Of a stretch of DNA of 64,000 nt, positions 22,231 to 33,828 are shown piece after piece. The first letter of the stretch is position 1, and the number at the start of each line of letters is the position of its first letter. The notes under the pieces are model-generated. The model was not told the DNA's origin. It did not search any database and saw nothing but the letters and a program-made list of their open reading frames with translations. Origin of the DNA: Kryptolebias marmoratus (Eukaryota; Chordata; Actinopteri; Cyprinodontiformes; Rivulidae); assembly GCF_001649575.2 (NCBI RefSeq), contig NC_051448.1, positions 20,905,707 through 20,969,706 of the forward strand, read 5' to 3'. The position numbers were made by a program, and so were the translations under genes.

Positions 22231-24260
22231 ACTGCTGCCTTTCCCAACAGAAACACAATGTTGGAGCCCAAGGTGGTCCCTTCAGCCAGTTTTCCATTAT
22301 CCAGTCTCAGTATGTTTTGCTCCGGCTTAGCTTGTCTCGTCTCAACTTTGCATGGTCTTGTTGCTTTCCTATGTAACTGTGTATCGCCTTGATGTCAGAC
22401 TCAATGTGCAATCGTATAGCCAACCAAGCTGCAGGTGGTGAGATGAAACATTGTAGCTTCATAAACCCTCATGTACTTTTCCAGACTGCTGTATCAAGCT
22501 GAGGACAAAGGGATGGATACGAACTAGAGTTTGAGGGTAAGCTAATGCCAGCTTACTACACTTATTGCCAGTCCCATGTACAATGCTGTTATAGCTGTAA
22601 GCTATCAGTTTTATGTATTAACATGTCACACAGTGGAAATTTGCTTTATTTTGAAAGTGAAACCCTCTTTTTTGTGCATGTTTTTTACTAATTTTGGTTT
22701 TACTAATTTAGTTTTTATTGCATGTTTTTAGTGTTTTGCATAACATTGTTTTGATCCACTGTGGAGTAAAAAAAAGGACAAATTACTTGATGACGGTCAC
22801 CTGTGCAGTTGTGGGTGTGCCTGGAAGTGGTGTATCAGCTGTTTCACAGATCTGTCAGAGAAGCTGGCCGGACATTCCAAAGGTGAAGGACTGAGTCTGC
22901 ACAAAGGAAGGGAGCACGTAGCAGACAGGCGTGGTGGACAGACAGGTGGTGCGATCGCCAGGTGAAGGCAGACCGATCGGTGCGATGTGGCTCATTCCAG
23001 CATTAGGAACGGCGATCAGTGGAGAACAATGTATTGGATTGACAGCAAGGCAGAGGTGAAAATCTGTCCACGTCTGTGAGTATCACCTTCCACTGACTTC
23101 TACTGAGTGCAGCCTTGTTGGGAGGGTCACAGAGGAGATTGGTTGGCTCTATGAACAACACTTCTGGCCAGTGATTGTTTCTATTTACAGGGTTGCAGTA
23201 TGGCAGAGCTCACTGGTGAGTGAGACGCGCACATTGTGGACCATGGTGGGTGTGCGGCATGCCGGAGCCAATAAGAGGCTCACATTGTGGCCTACAGCGG
23301 TGTGCAGCATGCCAGAACCAATAGTAAGACGCCTGCGGGGTAGGACAAAAAGGCTCCTTCTCCTCTTGGAATTGACTGGCATGATTCCAGTTTCTTAAGA
23401 GTCCTCTAATTGAAAATAGAAACCAATCTTATCTAGGACTAGAGACGTTTTTAGTCATTATTTTAAGTTTTAGCTTTTAACAGAAGTATTTTATTATTGT
23501 ACCATTTTTTTAACTATTTATTCCTATGTTGCTGCCACTGGGAATAAAAATCGTTATTCAAACCTAGTCAACTCTCTGCTTCTCTGGGTTCTGACTCACT
23601 GGCTCCCCCTTGTTGTCATCAAACTAATTGGTGTAGCACCAAGACCTACCAGATTGGTGCCTACAAACATCTGTATGATGTGTATGTTCTTGAGATGTTT
23701 CTTTTGTCTGAAAGGTTTTGCTGCTGCAAACCATCAATCTGGGCGTAAATAAAGAAAATTGTACTTCCTCCACTACTTCACGTCACCTTTTACCTTTCTC
23801 ACTGTGACCAATGAATAACAAGAATATCTGTAAATTTCAATCTTACTTCCTCTTACAACCATGAGCCTTTCACAATAATACATATTTAACAATGAACTCA
23901 TTATTAAACAGATACACCTAACCATACACTGGAATATTTTTAAATGTTATTGTTGAATACATTTCCACCCTTAGCTGTATTAAATTATGAAATCTAACCT
24001 GAAACTTCTTTTATCTTCTTCACATGTTGGTGTGAACAAATGAAAAGACTTCTGCCATTTTTTCCACACTCCATGCTCTATGCCTAATTTCATGGCTTAT
24101 AAGTTAGTAACTAAAAATTTCACTTCATGTCACTTCAAAAATGACTATAGTATTCCTTTATGTATGGAAAAAACATGGTAATGCCAATATATTTTTGACA
24201 GTTTAGGTCATTTTAGAGATTGTTTTTTTATTTTTTATTATTGGAATTGTACCAACAAAT
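22231..24260. other. no gene recognised
   Basis: Mixed-composition intergenic DNA. Frames at 23171-23398 (both strands) have no recognisable domain. Confidence 0.35.
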
Positions 24261-24270
24261 TTGTTTGTGT

Positions 24271-24425
24271 TTGTACCTCTAACAGTGGGCTGTATAGACG
24301 CACATACATGTTACATCATTGGTCATTATTGCTTTCAGATGGAATACTGTTGCCAATTCCTATTGGGTAATAGAAGGTAGGGAATACAGAATAAAGGTTT
24401 ATACAAAGAGACTCTTCTGGCACAA
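24271..24425 (+). promoter_or_regulatory. conserved upstream block of T3
   Basis: Holds 'ttcctattgggtaata' (about 24356-24371), a divergent form of the shared box, and 'aataaaggtttatacaaagag' (about 24390-24410). The block begins with 'tagacgcacatacatgttacatcattgg', matching the same position before T1, T5 and T6. Confidence 0.5.
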
Positions 24426-24586
24426 AGGAAGCAACAGCACTGATGACCTGTGAGTGTTTTGTCAGAAATTTTAAACAATCATTACTCAGTTTGTATATGT
24501 TGTACATCTGAAAAAATGTGTTGAACATGATTGCTTTGTAGTTTTGTCTGTTATTCAAATGAATTATATAAGGGTTTTAGATCATC

Positions 24587-25573
24587 ATGGAAACAAGAAG
24601 TTCTGTCAACAGAACTGATGCAGTGACATATATACATCCCTGCTATGAGATAAAGAATTTCAGTTACAAATTTACTACAACGCCTTCTGCTGTATGTGTG
24701 ATGTTATATGGTTTCTTTACACTTTTATCTGTTGCCACAGTATGTGGAAACCTCCTTGTTATAATCTCTGTGTTTTACTTCAAACAGCTTCACACTCCTA
24801 CAAACTTCCTCATTCTGTCTCTGGCTTTCGCTGACCTGCTTGTAGGGATCATAGTATTTCCTTTAAGCACGGCATTCTCATTCAGCTCATGTATGTACCA
24901 TGAAGATTTATTTTGTAAGATACGAGACAGCCTTGGAATGTACCTTTGCACATGCTCTATTTTACACCTATGTTGTATCTCAATTGACAGATATTATGCA
25001 GTGTGTCACCCATTAATATATAAATCTAAAATCAGCCGTCAAGTTGTTGTCATTATGATTACTATAAACTGGGGTGCTTCTGCACTTATTGGAGTTGCAG
25101 TGACAACACCAAAATCAAAACAACAATGTCAAGAAACATGTTTTATTGATATCCTGATGGCAAACACAATTGGGCCTGTTTTATCATTTTACCTTCCATT
25201 TGTCATAATGTTGTGTATTTACCTGAAAATTTTCCTTGTTGCACAGAGACAGGCACGAAGCATCCAAGCTAGGATGAAATGTGGAGCAACTGTCAGTAAG
25301 ATGGAGAGAAAAGCCACCAAAACTCTGGCTATTGTTCTGGGAGTGTTTATTTTTTGTTGGACTCCTGGTTTTCTTTGTTTCACTTTTGTGCCTCTTACCA
25401 ACAGTTTAGTACCAGTTCCGGTGATCGAATCATTTGTTTGCCTTGCGCTGACAAACTCAACATTGAATCCGTTTATTTATGCTTTTTTTTACAGCTGGTT
25501 CAGATCAGCCTTTAGAATTATTATGTCTGGAAAAATATTACATGGTGAGTTTGCTAACACAAAGCTGCAATAA
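24587..25573 (+). CDS. TAAR-family olfactory receptor T3 (328 aa), Gly 3.32, Trp 6.48
   Basis: Complete seven-segment receptor with NRT sequon at N8, C110, DRY at 134-136, P204 (5.50), CWTP with W258 and NP at 294-295. Asp114 is at 3.29 and Gly117 at 3.32. Position 7.40 is Cys rather than Trp, and 7.43 is Leu. Loop 2 carries TTPKSKQQCQETC. Its own peculiarities are Phe in place of Val before D83 (LAFADLL), Asn161 in front of the TM4 Trp (INWG), and Gly after CWTP. The start has 'ttttag-atcatc-ATG', so the acceptor-like AG is kept. Ligand unknown; a classical amine pocket is not expected. Intact throughout. Confidence 0.95.
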   Translation: METRSSVNRTDAVTYIHPCYEIKNFSYKFTTTPSAVCVMLYGFFTLLSVATVCGNLLVIISVFYFKQLHTPTNFLILSLAFADLLVGIIVFPLSTAFSFSSCMYHEDLFCKIRDSLGMYLCTCSILHLCCISIDRYYAVCHPLIYKSKISRQVVVIMITINWGASALIGVAVTTPKSKQQCQETCFIDILMANTIGPVLSFYLPFVIMLCIYLKIFLVAQRQARSIQARMKCGATVSKMERKATKTLAIVLGVFIFCWTPGFLCFTFVPLTNSLVPVPVIESFVCLALTNSTLNPFIYAFFYSWFRSAFRIIMSGKILHGEFANTKLQ

Positions 25574-27170
25574 TTTACTTTTTGTGGCACAGAAGTTTTG
25601 GTTTTTAAAAGTCAAAAACTTAAAAAAAAACATTGATAATATAAATGATAGTATCTCCAATAAAGTAGCCCACTTTTAATAAATTTGTGTTTAAGAAGGG
25701 TGCATGTACCTAAAGGCTGTAATTGTGATGACGAGTATAATTCTTTCAGAAAATAATGAATTCCGCTTGGGAGAAAAAACTTTTATTATTTTTTTTTACA
25801 GATGATGTCTAATTCAGAAACAATGAATCAGATAGAGTCAATTTGTGTACATGCAGCATGTAACAACTTACTGCAGATACAGTTCTCTTGAGCTACAACT
25901 TAAACTTTATGAAATTAAGTTAAGTTTAAAACAAAAGAAAATCTCACTGAACTAACTGATTTTAGTACATTGTTCTTGGCCCAGTGGATAGGGTGGTTGT
26001 CCACTGATAAGAGGGTCAGGGGATCAATCTCCATCCCCTGCAGTGTGCCAAAGTGTCTATGGCAAGACACGGTTCCCCCACTGTCCACTGATACAATGAA
26101 AGTGCTTTATATAATGAGTAAAAATAAATGAAAGGTATGGGTGAATGGGAACATTTCTAAGGTGCTTTTTGGAACCTGGTAAGGTTAAAAAGGAGCTATA
26201 TAATTTGTGGAACATTTACCATTCTTACAACAAACTAAGATTTTATGTTAAGCTCGTTACATACTGCAAAAAAACAAGAAAGTTGATTGTTTTCTCAAGC
26301 TGTCAAAAAGAGGAGCAAAACTATGAGAAACTCAGGCGCAGAAGTCCTCGAGAGTCCTTACAGGGTCCTACCATTTGATTGATTGCCTCCCACCAGCATT
26401 ACCACTCTTTTGTGTGAACATGTCATTTACCCTTTGCAAATTTGTTATAAAGGTAATGTCATTTCTTTTTTTAACAAATGCTGTCCTTTGTGCATATTGT
26501 TTGGGCTACCGCTTTCTATAAATTATTATCCATTTGCACGTCTTTATATGCCTTGAAAGACATGTTTTATACATTTTTATACTTCCTTATTGCCTTTGCA
26601 AGCTGCTTCTCAAAACTGTCCACTGTATAAAACTTCATGCCAGCAATAAAAAAAGATAAAAATGTAAACATTTTTAATTTTCAGCATTAAACCTAAGTAC
26701 TCGATTCAGATTTTGAACTAATCACACAATATTTTTCTGACAACACACAAGAATAAAGTTTTGCACAAATATGTTGAGAACAAGCTACAAAACCTTACAA
26801 ACCAGAGCTGTGAAAAAAAAGATGTTCTTTTCTCGTAGTTTTGGGAGACAGAGTCCAATTTTCTCGCTTCTTGCAAAGTATTTACATGTAGCCTTTAAGC
26901 TAAATGCCGGTCTCTGTAAGTTCATGGAATTACATTATATTTCAACATTTCTTGATTGTTTATTTTGTCTTTATTTTTTCCACATTTATTTAGCTTATTA
27001 TTTGTTTATTATTTAAACGAAAATATTTTAAATAGAGTTCTTCACTTAGTATCTTATTCTTTACAGATATTATCATTCCTCCCACAACACATTCTACAAG
27101 ACAATTGCCCTTATTTGGATACTGTCTCAACATTGCATGTAATAATGTATAAAAGGCTGAAATAAGTTGA
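25574..27170. other. duplicated 3' flank of T3, interrupted by insertions
   Basis: Parts match the 3' flanks of T4 (34813-36045) and T5 (40325-40970). Examples are 'tttgtgtttaagaagggtgca' near 25684 and the block 'cctttaagctaaatgccggtctctgtaagttcatgg' through 'ttatcattcctcccacaacacattctacaag' (26890-27110, not contiguous). A SINE and about 0.7 kb of other DNA separate the two matching parts. Confidence 0.6.
25972..26155 (+). mobile_element. tRNA-derived SINE
   Basis: Short element with a pol III box A-like 'tagggtggttgtcc' (about 25988) and box B-like 'ggggatcaatctcc' (about 26019), then 'cagtgtgccaaagtgtctatggcaagacac', a central segment I know from fish V-SINE-like families. It ends near 'aatgagtaaaaataaatgaaagg'. 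It lies inside the duplicated T3 3' flank. Confidence 0.6.
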
Positions 27171-27209
27171 TATGAGGAAAAATATTAAAGTAAATTTTAA
27201 AAAGTGATA

Positions 27210-27340
27210 CAAATCCATCCATCCATTCATTTTCTAAATTCACTTTTTCATTCAGGGTCATGGGGGAGCTGGTGCCTATCTCCAGTGGTCACAGTACGAA
27301 AAACCTGGGTACACCCTGGACAGGTCTAAAAGTAATTGCG
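27210..27340 (-). repeat. 3' end of a (GATG)n-tailed repeat
   Basis: 'atccatccatccattcattttctaaattcac' followed by 'gggtcatgggggagctggtgcctatctcc' and 'gggtacaccctggacaggtc'. Read on the minus strand it ends in a (GATG)n tail. A very common fish repeat. Confidence 0.55.
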
Positions 27341-27850
27341 TCCACCTTTCATCAAACTTTGACTGCTGTCAACCCATAACCCTGCTCCCAACTCCACCTC
27401 TGTATCTCTTAACCCCACCCAGTACTTCCCCATAGCTACTCCTACTGACACCCCTTTTTACCTCACACACGAATAATACATATAAAAGAATAAAATGATA
27501 TTTTGTGTAGCTAAACAAAAATATAAATTAACAATACAAATATGGCTAAAGTAAATTATCTGGACATATAGATTAGTTTTAAACATCAGAATTTTTTCTC
27601 TATAGTGGTGAGAGAACAGCTCATGGAATACAGCTCTTACAATCACCTCCCTACTATACAAGAGTTTGTTAGTAAAAAAAAAACAGTGCTTGTTTCACTG
27701 CAAACTGTGGCCTAGTTACACTAAAAAAACAACTAAAAAAAACAGGACAGCCACAAGAAGTCATTAAGTTCACCTCATTGCCAGAAAAATGTATCCTGGG
27801 CAGAAATGAAGACGCTAGACTAGACTGTGCTGCTAATGGACAGCAACCTT
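27341..27850. other. no gene recognised
   Basis: AT-rich. The minus frame 27458-27661 is without a domain. Confidence 0.3.
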
Positions 27851-27854
27851 TACC

Positions 27855-30220
27855 ACATTTTCCGCACTTTAGGGTGCACTAGATTATAAGGCACACTGTC
27901 AATGAATGGTTAATTTTTGAACTTTTGTCCTATATTTCAACCTCGAGAGACTCACACAGAAAAACAGAGACAATTAGAGTGTTTTATTGGCTAGAGGTCT
28001 TTGGCGCTCGTGCCCCGGCAGAAGATGAGTTTGCAGAGAACCACTGTGAGCTTGAATGATTGACGTAGGGTGAGAGATTAGGGTAGTCTTCCTCTAAAGA
28101 AGGTGCCAGGGCCGAGCTGAGGCGAGAAGGAAGGGAGAGTGGGGCGGGAGCTGGAAGGAAACCAAGGATTAGGAGAACACAAAGAGGGGATTGATGAGTA
28201 GGTGGAGAAAGCTGGAGGAGAAGGCTGAAAGGGGCCTACGAAGGGCTGCCGCCGCTAAGAGGCCCGCGAAGGGCTGCTGCTGCTGCTAAGGGGCCCGCGA
28301 AGGGCTGCTGCTGCTGGTAGGAGGCCCACGAAGGGCTGGAATTGGAAGGGTGATAGAAGGACAGAGACGGAGAACACCACCACCAGTAAGTGCAGTGAGA
28401 GCTTACTTGTAAGCTGAGCGAGCATTAAGCGGCTAGCAAGGATGAGAGGACCAGGCGGATGTAGGAGGAGTAGGCCGCCGAAAAGCAGTGACCGAGCTGC
28501 TGAAGAGAAGCCAAAGGGATGCCCTGTGGAGCTGCCGAAATGGCTGGCCCTATTTGGAAGGAGTGTTCAGAGAATAGAAGAGGAGGAAGGCCGCCTAAGG
28601 CTAAGGTTTTCCTAAGAGCCCTGAGGAACCAAGCTGCGGTCGTGGGAATTTAACAGCTGCGCAGAATTTAGCGAATGATTGCCAGGCGAGAGAACCTTCA
28701 GAGACCTGGAAGAACCCCCCCCCCCAAAACCAGAGGACAGGGCGGCGACCATACAGAACTGCAAGGAGTCGGCCGAAAGGACAACATTATCGTAGAAAAG
28801 AAATGCCAATCCGGACGGACAGCAATCTAAACCGAAATTAGGGCTTGGATCCGCGAAGGTTCCTGGAGGGGTTCGACCGGCGGGGGCAGACACATTTTGG
28901 GTGGGCTTCCTTGCAATGGCTACACAAATGGAGAAACGCGCGGTTAGGGAGGAGCAAATGCTGAGGTTAAAATTATTCCCAATGGGGGTATCATTAAGTG
29001 CGTCCCCTCTCTGGCCACGGCGGACCAAGGACCGGCTGCCAGAGCAAGGAGGGGCCGGCCGAAGGAGCGGAGGAGGCTGGCTAAATGGGAGAGAGGGGCA
29101 GAGGGCGCTATGCTGGCTGACAGCTGAGCATGAGACGCACGGGATAGCGTGGGTCAACATGACCAGCACCAGGAGGAGATGAGAGCCATGGCGAGCTGTT
29201 GAGCATCCGGGACGGGCGGGACCGAGGACGGGCTGCGAAGCGGGGAGGGGGCAACTCCGGAGATTGAAGCTGACGGAGAAGCTGCTGGAGCGGGAGCATC
29301 AAGGCAGTGTCTGGCGGAGGAAGGCCCTGAAGCCGGAGCGGGGGCGCTGGAGGAGCCAGGGCGGCCCCGGTGACTTCTTCCTGGTTCTCTTGCCGGAATC
29401 GGGGAGAGGCGGGGGAAGAGGGGAAGAATCGCCGGAGGGGAGAAGCGTGGCCAAAGAGGCAAGCAGGTCAGGAGCATGAGACTTGGCTGGCGAGCAGGAG
29501 GAGCCGTGGATGGGGAGCCTTATATCCCGAATCTGGATGCTAATTGGCAGCTGAGAGCGAGGATCTGCGATGAGTGATGCTGGACAGCTGGGTGAGTCTG
29601 CCAAGTTGAAATTACGGCGAGCCTTCACAAGGCGCACCGGACTATAAGGCGCATAAAGCAAAACAAAACAGCCCCGTCTTTTCGGAGTATACTGCACCAA
29701 CGTAAAGGCCCCCCACATATTCGGGCATACTTCACTCCGTGGAGAGCCACGCGTACTTGAGGCGGTCTCAATGCAGGCTCAAAGCGGACGTCCGCGCAAA
29801 GATAAATTTTTATGACCACATACGCGTACTCTGTGTCGCACCATAAACTGCCTAGCAAGAAACGGTGTTCACATCGAACTGTTTTGTGTGCGACACCAAC
29901 TGCTCTCAGTTGAGAATCTGCGCCAGCACACAGCACGCAGCACGACTGCTGCTCTCTGTGCAGCACTGACAGGTGTGCGTTGGCTGCATGGCTAAATGCA
30001 CCTTCTTTTCTTTTGTTTTTTTAAAGCTAAGAGGCAAGCGATCTCTTCCTCCTTGTCCGGTGACGCCATGACTGAAATTTGTCACGGGAGAATTTTAGGC
30101 TATCTGTACACTCGAGTATGAAGTCTCAACCATCTGCAAACAGTCCACCCAAATGCGGCTCACAGAGTACGCACAGTATGCCCGAGTGCTAAAAGTGCGC
30201 TTTATAGTCCGGAAAATACA
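27855..30220. mobile_element. DNA element with 'gcactataaggcgca'-type termini, nested GC-rich insert
   Basis: Left end 'attttccgcactttagggtgcact' and right end 'aaagtgcgctttatagtccggaaaata' (30192-30218) are imperfect inverted repeats. An internal repeat of the left end, 'aaggcgcaccggactataaggcgc', lies at 29629. The interior 27935-29625 is much more GC-rich and may be a separate insertion. It holds 4 copies of a 28-31-bp unit starting 'ggccyrcgaagggctg' (28233, 28261, 28292, 28323). Minus frames 28612-29169 and 29154-29477 are Pro/Ser/Ala-rich without a recognisable domain. No target duplication identified. Confidence 0.45.
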
Positions 30221-30232
30221 GTATAAAAAACA

Positions 30233-30812
30233 TGTCAGACAGGAACACAGATGACTTCAAGCTGTATGCCAAAAGCAAGTGAGACTCGCTGATCCACCAG
30301 GATATACAGCAAGGACTCATTCAGACTTCATAAGTGCAGCCAAATGGTGTCCAAGAGAGGCAAGGTGATCACAAATGAGGGAGTTGAACTACCTGAAGGC
30401 AACATTGCAGATGTTCAGGACAGCTGAAAATAACTTGGAATCCCGCACACAAATGTCAACCATGATGAGGTCGCAAGGACGTCAGCCACAACTAAGTACC
30501 TACAGAGAGTAAGGCAGTTTCTGAAGAGCCGGCTGAATGGCAAGAACAAAGTTCAAGCCATCAACACATATGCAGTGCCAGTCATCGGATAAACTGCTGG
30601 TATAATAACTTGGCCAAAGGAAGAGATAGAAACCAGTAACATCAAGATGTGAAAGTTCCCCACAATGCACAAAGATGCTAGGTCCAGCACCCTGAGACTG
30701 TACACCACGAGAAAGGAGGGAGGCAGAGGACTAGTGAGCATCAGAGCCACTATACAGGATGAAACAACCAAGATCCTGGAGTACATCAGGAACAACTAAG
30801 CAAATGTCTTAG
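30233..30812 (+). pseudogene. non-LTR reverse transcriptase relic (C-terminal part)
   Basis: One plus frame with several stops spells DDFKLYAKS, then VRQFLKSRLNGKNKVQAINTY and, near the end, TLRLYTTRKEGGRGLVSIRA. This order matches the region after the RT active site in a fish LINE family whose name I cannot fix. In-frame stops and frame changes make it dead. A hAT-like element is inserted at its 3' side, after which 'ccaatgtaaaagaggaaaagg' (32124) probably continues it. Confidence 0.55.
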
Positions 30813-30824
30813 GCAGTAGAAATC

Positions 30825-32115
30825 CAGTGGTGGAGAAAGTACTCAAACAATGTTCTTAAGTAAAAGTACAAATACACAGACAAAAATGTACTCAAGTAAA
30901 AGTAAAAGTACCATATTAACATTTGTACTTAAGTAAAAGTAAGAAAGTACTGGCTTTTCAAACTACTTAAGTATTAAAAGTAAAAGTACTTGTCGATTGT
31001 ATTACCTAAAGGCTAATACAATGTCATTAAGTGTACCTATCGTATTTAATTTTAATACATCAGTAATGTACCATTTTAATGAACAATGCTGATGATTTGT
31101 TGCTTACAGTTAATGAAAACATGACATTTCTGATTAGATTACAGACCAATAAAAAAACATAATGCAGGCATGTGGGTCTAATGAAAAGAGCCCCGGCTCC
31201 AGACGAGTTTAACAGGGATGGTTACTCAAGTAAATGTAACAAGTACTACCCACTTTTGAACATAAAAAAACACCACCAGTAGCCTACAGGCTACTTCTTC
31301 ACAAGCTCAAGGTGCTGTACTGGTATAGTCCTCTTTTAGCTAACATTAGCTGTATCCAACAGTCGGTTAGTTTGGGGAAAAAACTGTGCAAAGTTTGCGT
31401 TTTGCTGGTTTGCTGCCATGATTCTAACATACACCTGAGCAGCTCTGCACAGCAACAAGTGTCCTTCGCTGCCCCACATTTGTAAACTCAGCTAGCGTCT
31501 TAGCGCTCATGCTGCATTTAAAGGCGGCTCGGAAAATCAGTTTACGACGTGTTAACAACGAATTAAACAGTTTTAACTGCTGAAAAAAGTGACAGAAGGC
31601 ACATATATGGGAAGTGCAGAAGCCTCTACTGTATCAAATCGATACAGGAATAGCAGAGAGTTGGCCACTTTAAGGTAAACTTGATCCAGTTATTTCAAAT
31701 AAATCTTTTAAATAAGGCCATGGGTGGCGCAGGTCTTCTGGTTGTCTATCACCGGACTCCATTCCGAGTGTTAGTGATTCTGCAGGTGCCGTACTGCCTT
31801 GCTCTTCTTGAGGGAGGGCCTAATGGTTCTTTCTCGCTTTGCATTGGTTCAGTGGACTGATTCCTCTCTCGCCATTGGATACTTTCAAACTAACGAACAA
31901 ATCAAAGTACCGAAATGCAACTTGGATGGAACGAGTAACGCGACGGTTTTGTAGAAACGCAGTGAAGTAGAAAGTACAGATACTTACTGTAAAATGTAGT
32001 GGAGTAAAAGTAGAAAGTATCCATTATTAAATCTACTTAAGTAAAGTACAGATACACGAAAATTGTACTTAAGTACAGTAACGAAGTACTTGTACTTCGT
32101 TACTTTCCACCACTG
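30825..32115. mobile_element. hAT-like non-autonomous element with 8-bp target duplication
   Basis: Ends are perfect 9-bp inverted repeats, CAGTGGTGG at 30825 and CCACCACTG ending at 32115. They are followed inward by many 'aagtaaaagtac' and 'tacttaagt' phrases on both sides. Flanks are tagaaatc (30817-30824) and cagaaatc (32116-32123), an 8-bp duplication with one change; 8 bp is the hAT hallmark. No transposase frame in the 1.29 kb. The sequence type is abundant in teleost genomes. Confidence 0.8.
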
Positions 32116-32154
32116 CAGAAATCCCAATGTAAAAGAGGAAAAGGAGGAATTTGT

Positions 32155-32480
32155 CATGGTTTTAGTTACAGATTTGCCCCACATGCAGAACACACTTAGG
32201 AGACAGAAGCAGATTTAAAATGTTTATTAAAAGGATTTGAGTACTGAAGAGGATGGTCTGGGACTGGGAACTCTGGAACGGGTCTTCGACTGTATGAGGA
32301 GGTGAAATGGTTGGATTAGGAAGAAATGAATGAATAATGGATGACTGGAGAGGTTGCTTACAGAAGAGTTGATGGTACACCGCCAGGGAGAGATGAGTTG
32401 GGTCTGAGAGCTTGAAGCTGGTGGCGCGAGGTGGTGGTGTGGATGAGAGCGCAGGAGAGTGCAGAGATGTTGCAGGGTTC
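32155..32480. repeat. unclassified repeat before LTR-like copy 2
   Basis: Begins 'gtcatggttttagttacag' and includes a 'tttaaaatgtttattaaaag' tract, similar in style to families A and B read in reverse. Only partial similarity was recognised. Frames on both strands are not convincing. Confidence 0.3.
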
Positions 32481-32502
32481 ACCAAATATGGAAAAGGAGC
32501 TC

Positions 32503-32807
32503 TGTTAAAATGCCAAGAATGTCCGGGTGTTTTGCCAGAACTTCACAGAACAGTGGTGGTGATAACAAGACGTTTCCTGGAACACAGGAAACACACTGGG
32601 TCTATTTTGTAGATGGGTTGAGCCAGACTCAGTGTCGTAGGAGTTACGTAAGTGGTCAGAAGTATGCAATAGACATCAATGCATTACATCTGTATAAATA
32701 CGCCCTGTTTCAAAGATACTTTGGGATTTTGGGGCAAGCTGATCAAGAGTAATTGTGTCAATAAAGTCCCCCGTGTATTGGCTGGAATCCAACGAGTCTC
32801 TGGCAGG
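32503..32807 (+). repeat. LTR-like unit, copy 2
   Basis: Close relative of 311-611: same 'acactgggt', 'tataaatacgccctg', 'gatactttgggattttgggg', 'caataaagtcccccgtgtattgg' order. Starts TGTTAAAA and ends CTGGCA. Confidence 0.45.
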
Positions 32808-32811
32808 TCAT

Positions 32812-33175
32812 TTTTGTTTTGGGGGTGCTTTAGTACATCTAGCATGAGGAATATTGAATCTGTGCAGATCCAATGAGATCTCAAAACTACCAAAGCATCT
32901 TGGAGCAAAACACTGCCCAGAGTCAGAAAGCTCAGCCTCAGTGGCAGTTCTACGCCCTTCAACAGAATAACCCCCCAAAACATATAGTTGAAAGCACTAA
33001 AGATTGGCTAATCATGAGCCCATATCTTAATTATTTTTAATATCTATGGAAATACTGAAAATTGCAGTGTGGAGATACCATCCCTCACACCTGAGACAGG
33101 TTGACCAGTTTGCTCAAGAAGAGTGGGCCGAACTTTGTGTTGGCAAATACAGATGTCTCATTATAGAGATCACTG
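32812..33175 (+). pseudogene. Tc1/mariner-like transposase relic, plus part
   Basis: Plus frames spell SFLFWGCFS, a degraded 'PFNRITPQN' segment and later HLRQVDQFAQEEWAEL. These correspond to the middle and end of Tc1-type transposases (WGCFS block and the C-terminal EEWAKL block). Stops and frame changes occur. Confidence 0.6.
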
Positions 33176-33470
33176 CAATTTCTGTAACTTTGAGATTTCT
33201 GCACCTGTTGACAAGTATTTTGGCCCAGCCATTGAGAGTAAATTGTTTGAGCTGTCTTAGGTTTGAAGGGTTTCTTCTCCAGATTGCATATTTCATCTTT
33301 TTCCAAGGATTTTCAATAGGATTTAGACCAGGGCTCAGAAGGACAATTCTTTTTTTAAACATTTTTGGGTCTGTGTGTTTTGTGTCATTTTTTTGTTGGA
33401 GGACCCATGACCTGCAACTTAGACCAAGTGTTTGACCACTGAGCAGCACATTTTGCTGCAGAATGCAAAA
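33085..33470 (-). pseudogene. Tc1/mariner-like transposase relic, minus part
   Basis: The minus frame 33114-33587 contains QQKNDTKHT, SPGLNPIENPWKKMK and RNPSNLRQLKQF. This is the Tc1 catalytic region: the second Asp in the 'QQDNDPKHT' position is kept as D, and SPxLNPIENxW is plain. It converges with, and overlaps, the plus-strand relic. Confidence 0.65.
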
Positions 33471-33535
33471 ACAAGTCCTTTTTGGGTTTTTTTTTTTGTT
33501 TTTTTGTTTTTTTTTATGTGGACGAGTACCAATAA

Positions 33536-33695
33536 ATGTGTTTGTGTCTATGAAGGTAGGATACATAAACACACATACATGTTGCATTATTGGTTATCAC
33601 TGGTTTCAGATTGGATGCAGTTCCTAATTCTTATTGGACAGCAGTACATAGGGAGCAGGGAATAAAGGTTTATACAAAGAGACTCCTGTAGCCAA
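33536..33695 (+). promoter_or_regulatory. conserved upstream block of T4
   Basis: Contains 'ttcttattggacagca' (about 33627-33642) and 'aataaaggtttatacaaagag' (33661-33681). About 195 bp to the ATG. The T1, T5 and T6 blocks align across the whole interval. Confidence 0.5.
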
Positions 33696-33828
33696 AAGCA
33701 ATGTGAGTGTGTATCAGAAATTTTACAAACTCATAACTCAATCTGTGAATACATCCAAAGAATTTGTTAAGTGTGGTTTCTTTTTAGTGTTGTTTGTTTT
33801 TAAAATTGCATCATTTTTTTAGGTCATC

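Noticed and set aside
25988..26032. tRNA gene
   Set aside because: Boxes A and B are present, but no cloverleaf or acceptor stem closes around them. It fits a tRNA-derived SINE.
28612..29477. Minus frames of 185 and 107 codons in the GC-rich island
   Set aside because: Pro/Ser/Ala-rich text expected from GC-rich DNA, with overlapping frames on both strands. Kept only as part of the element.
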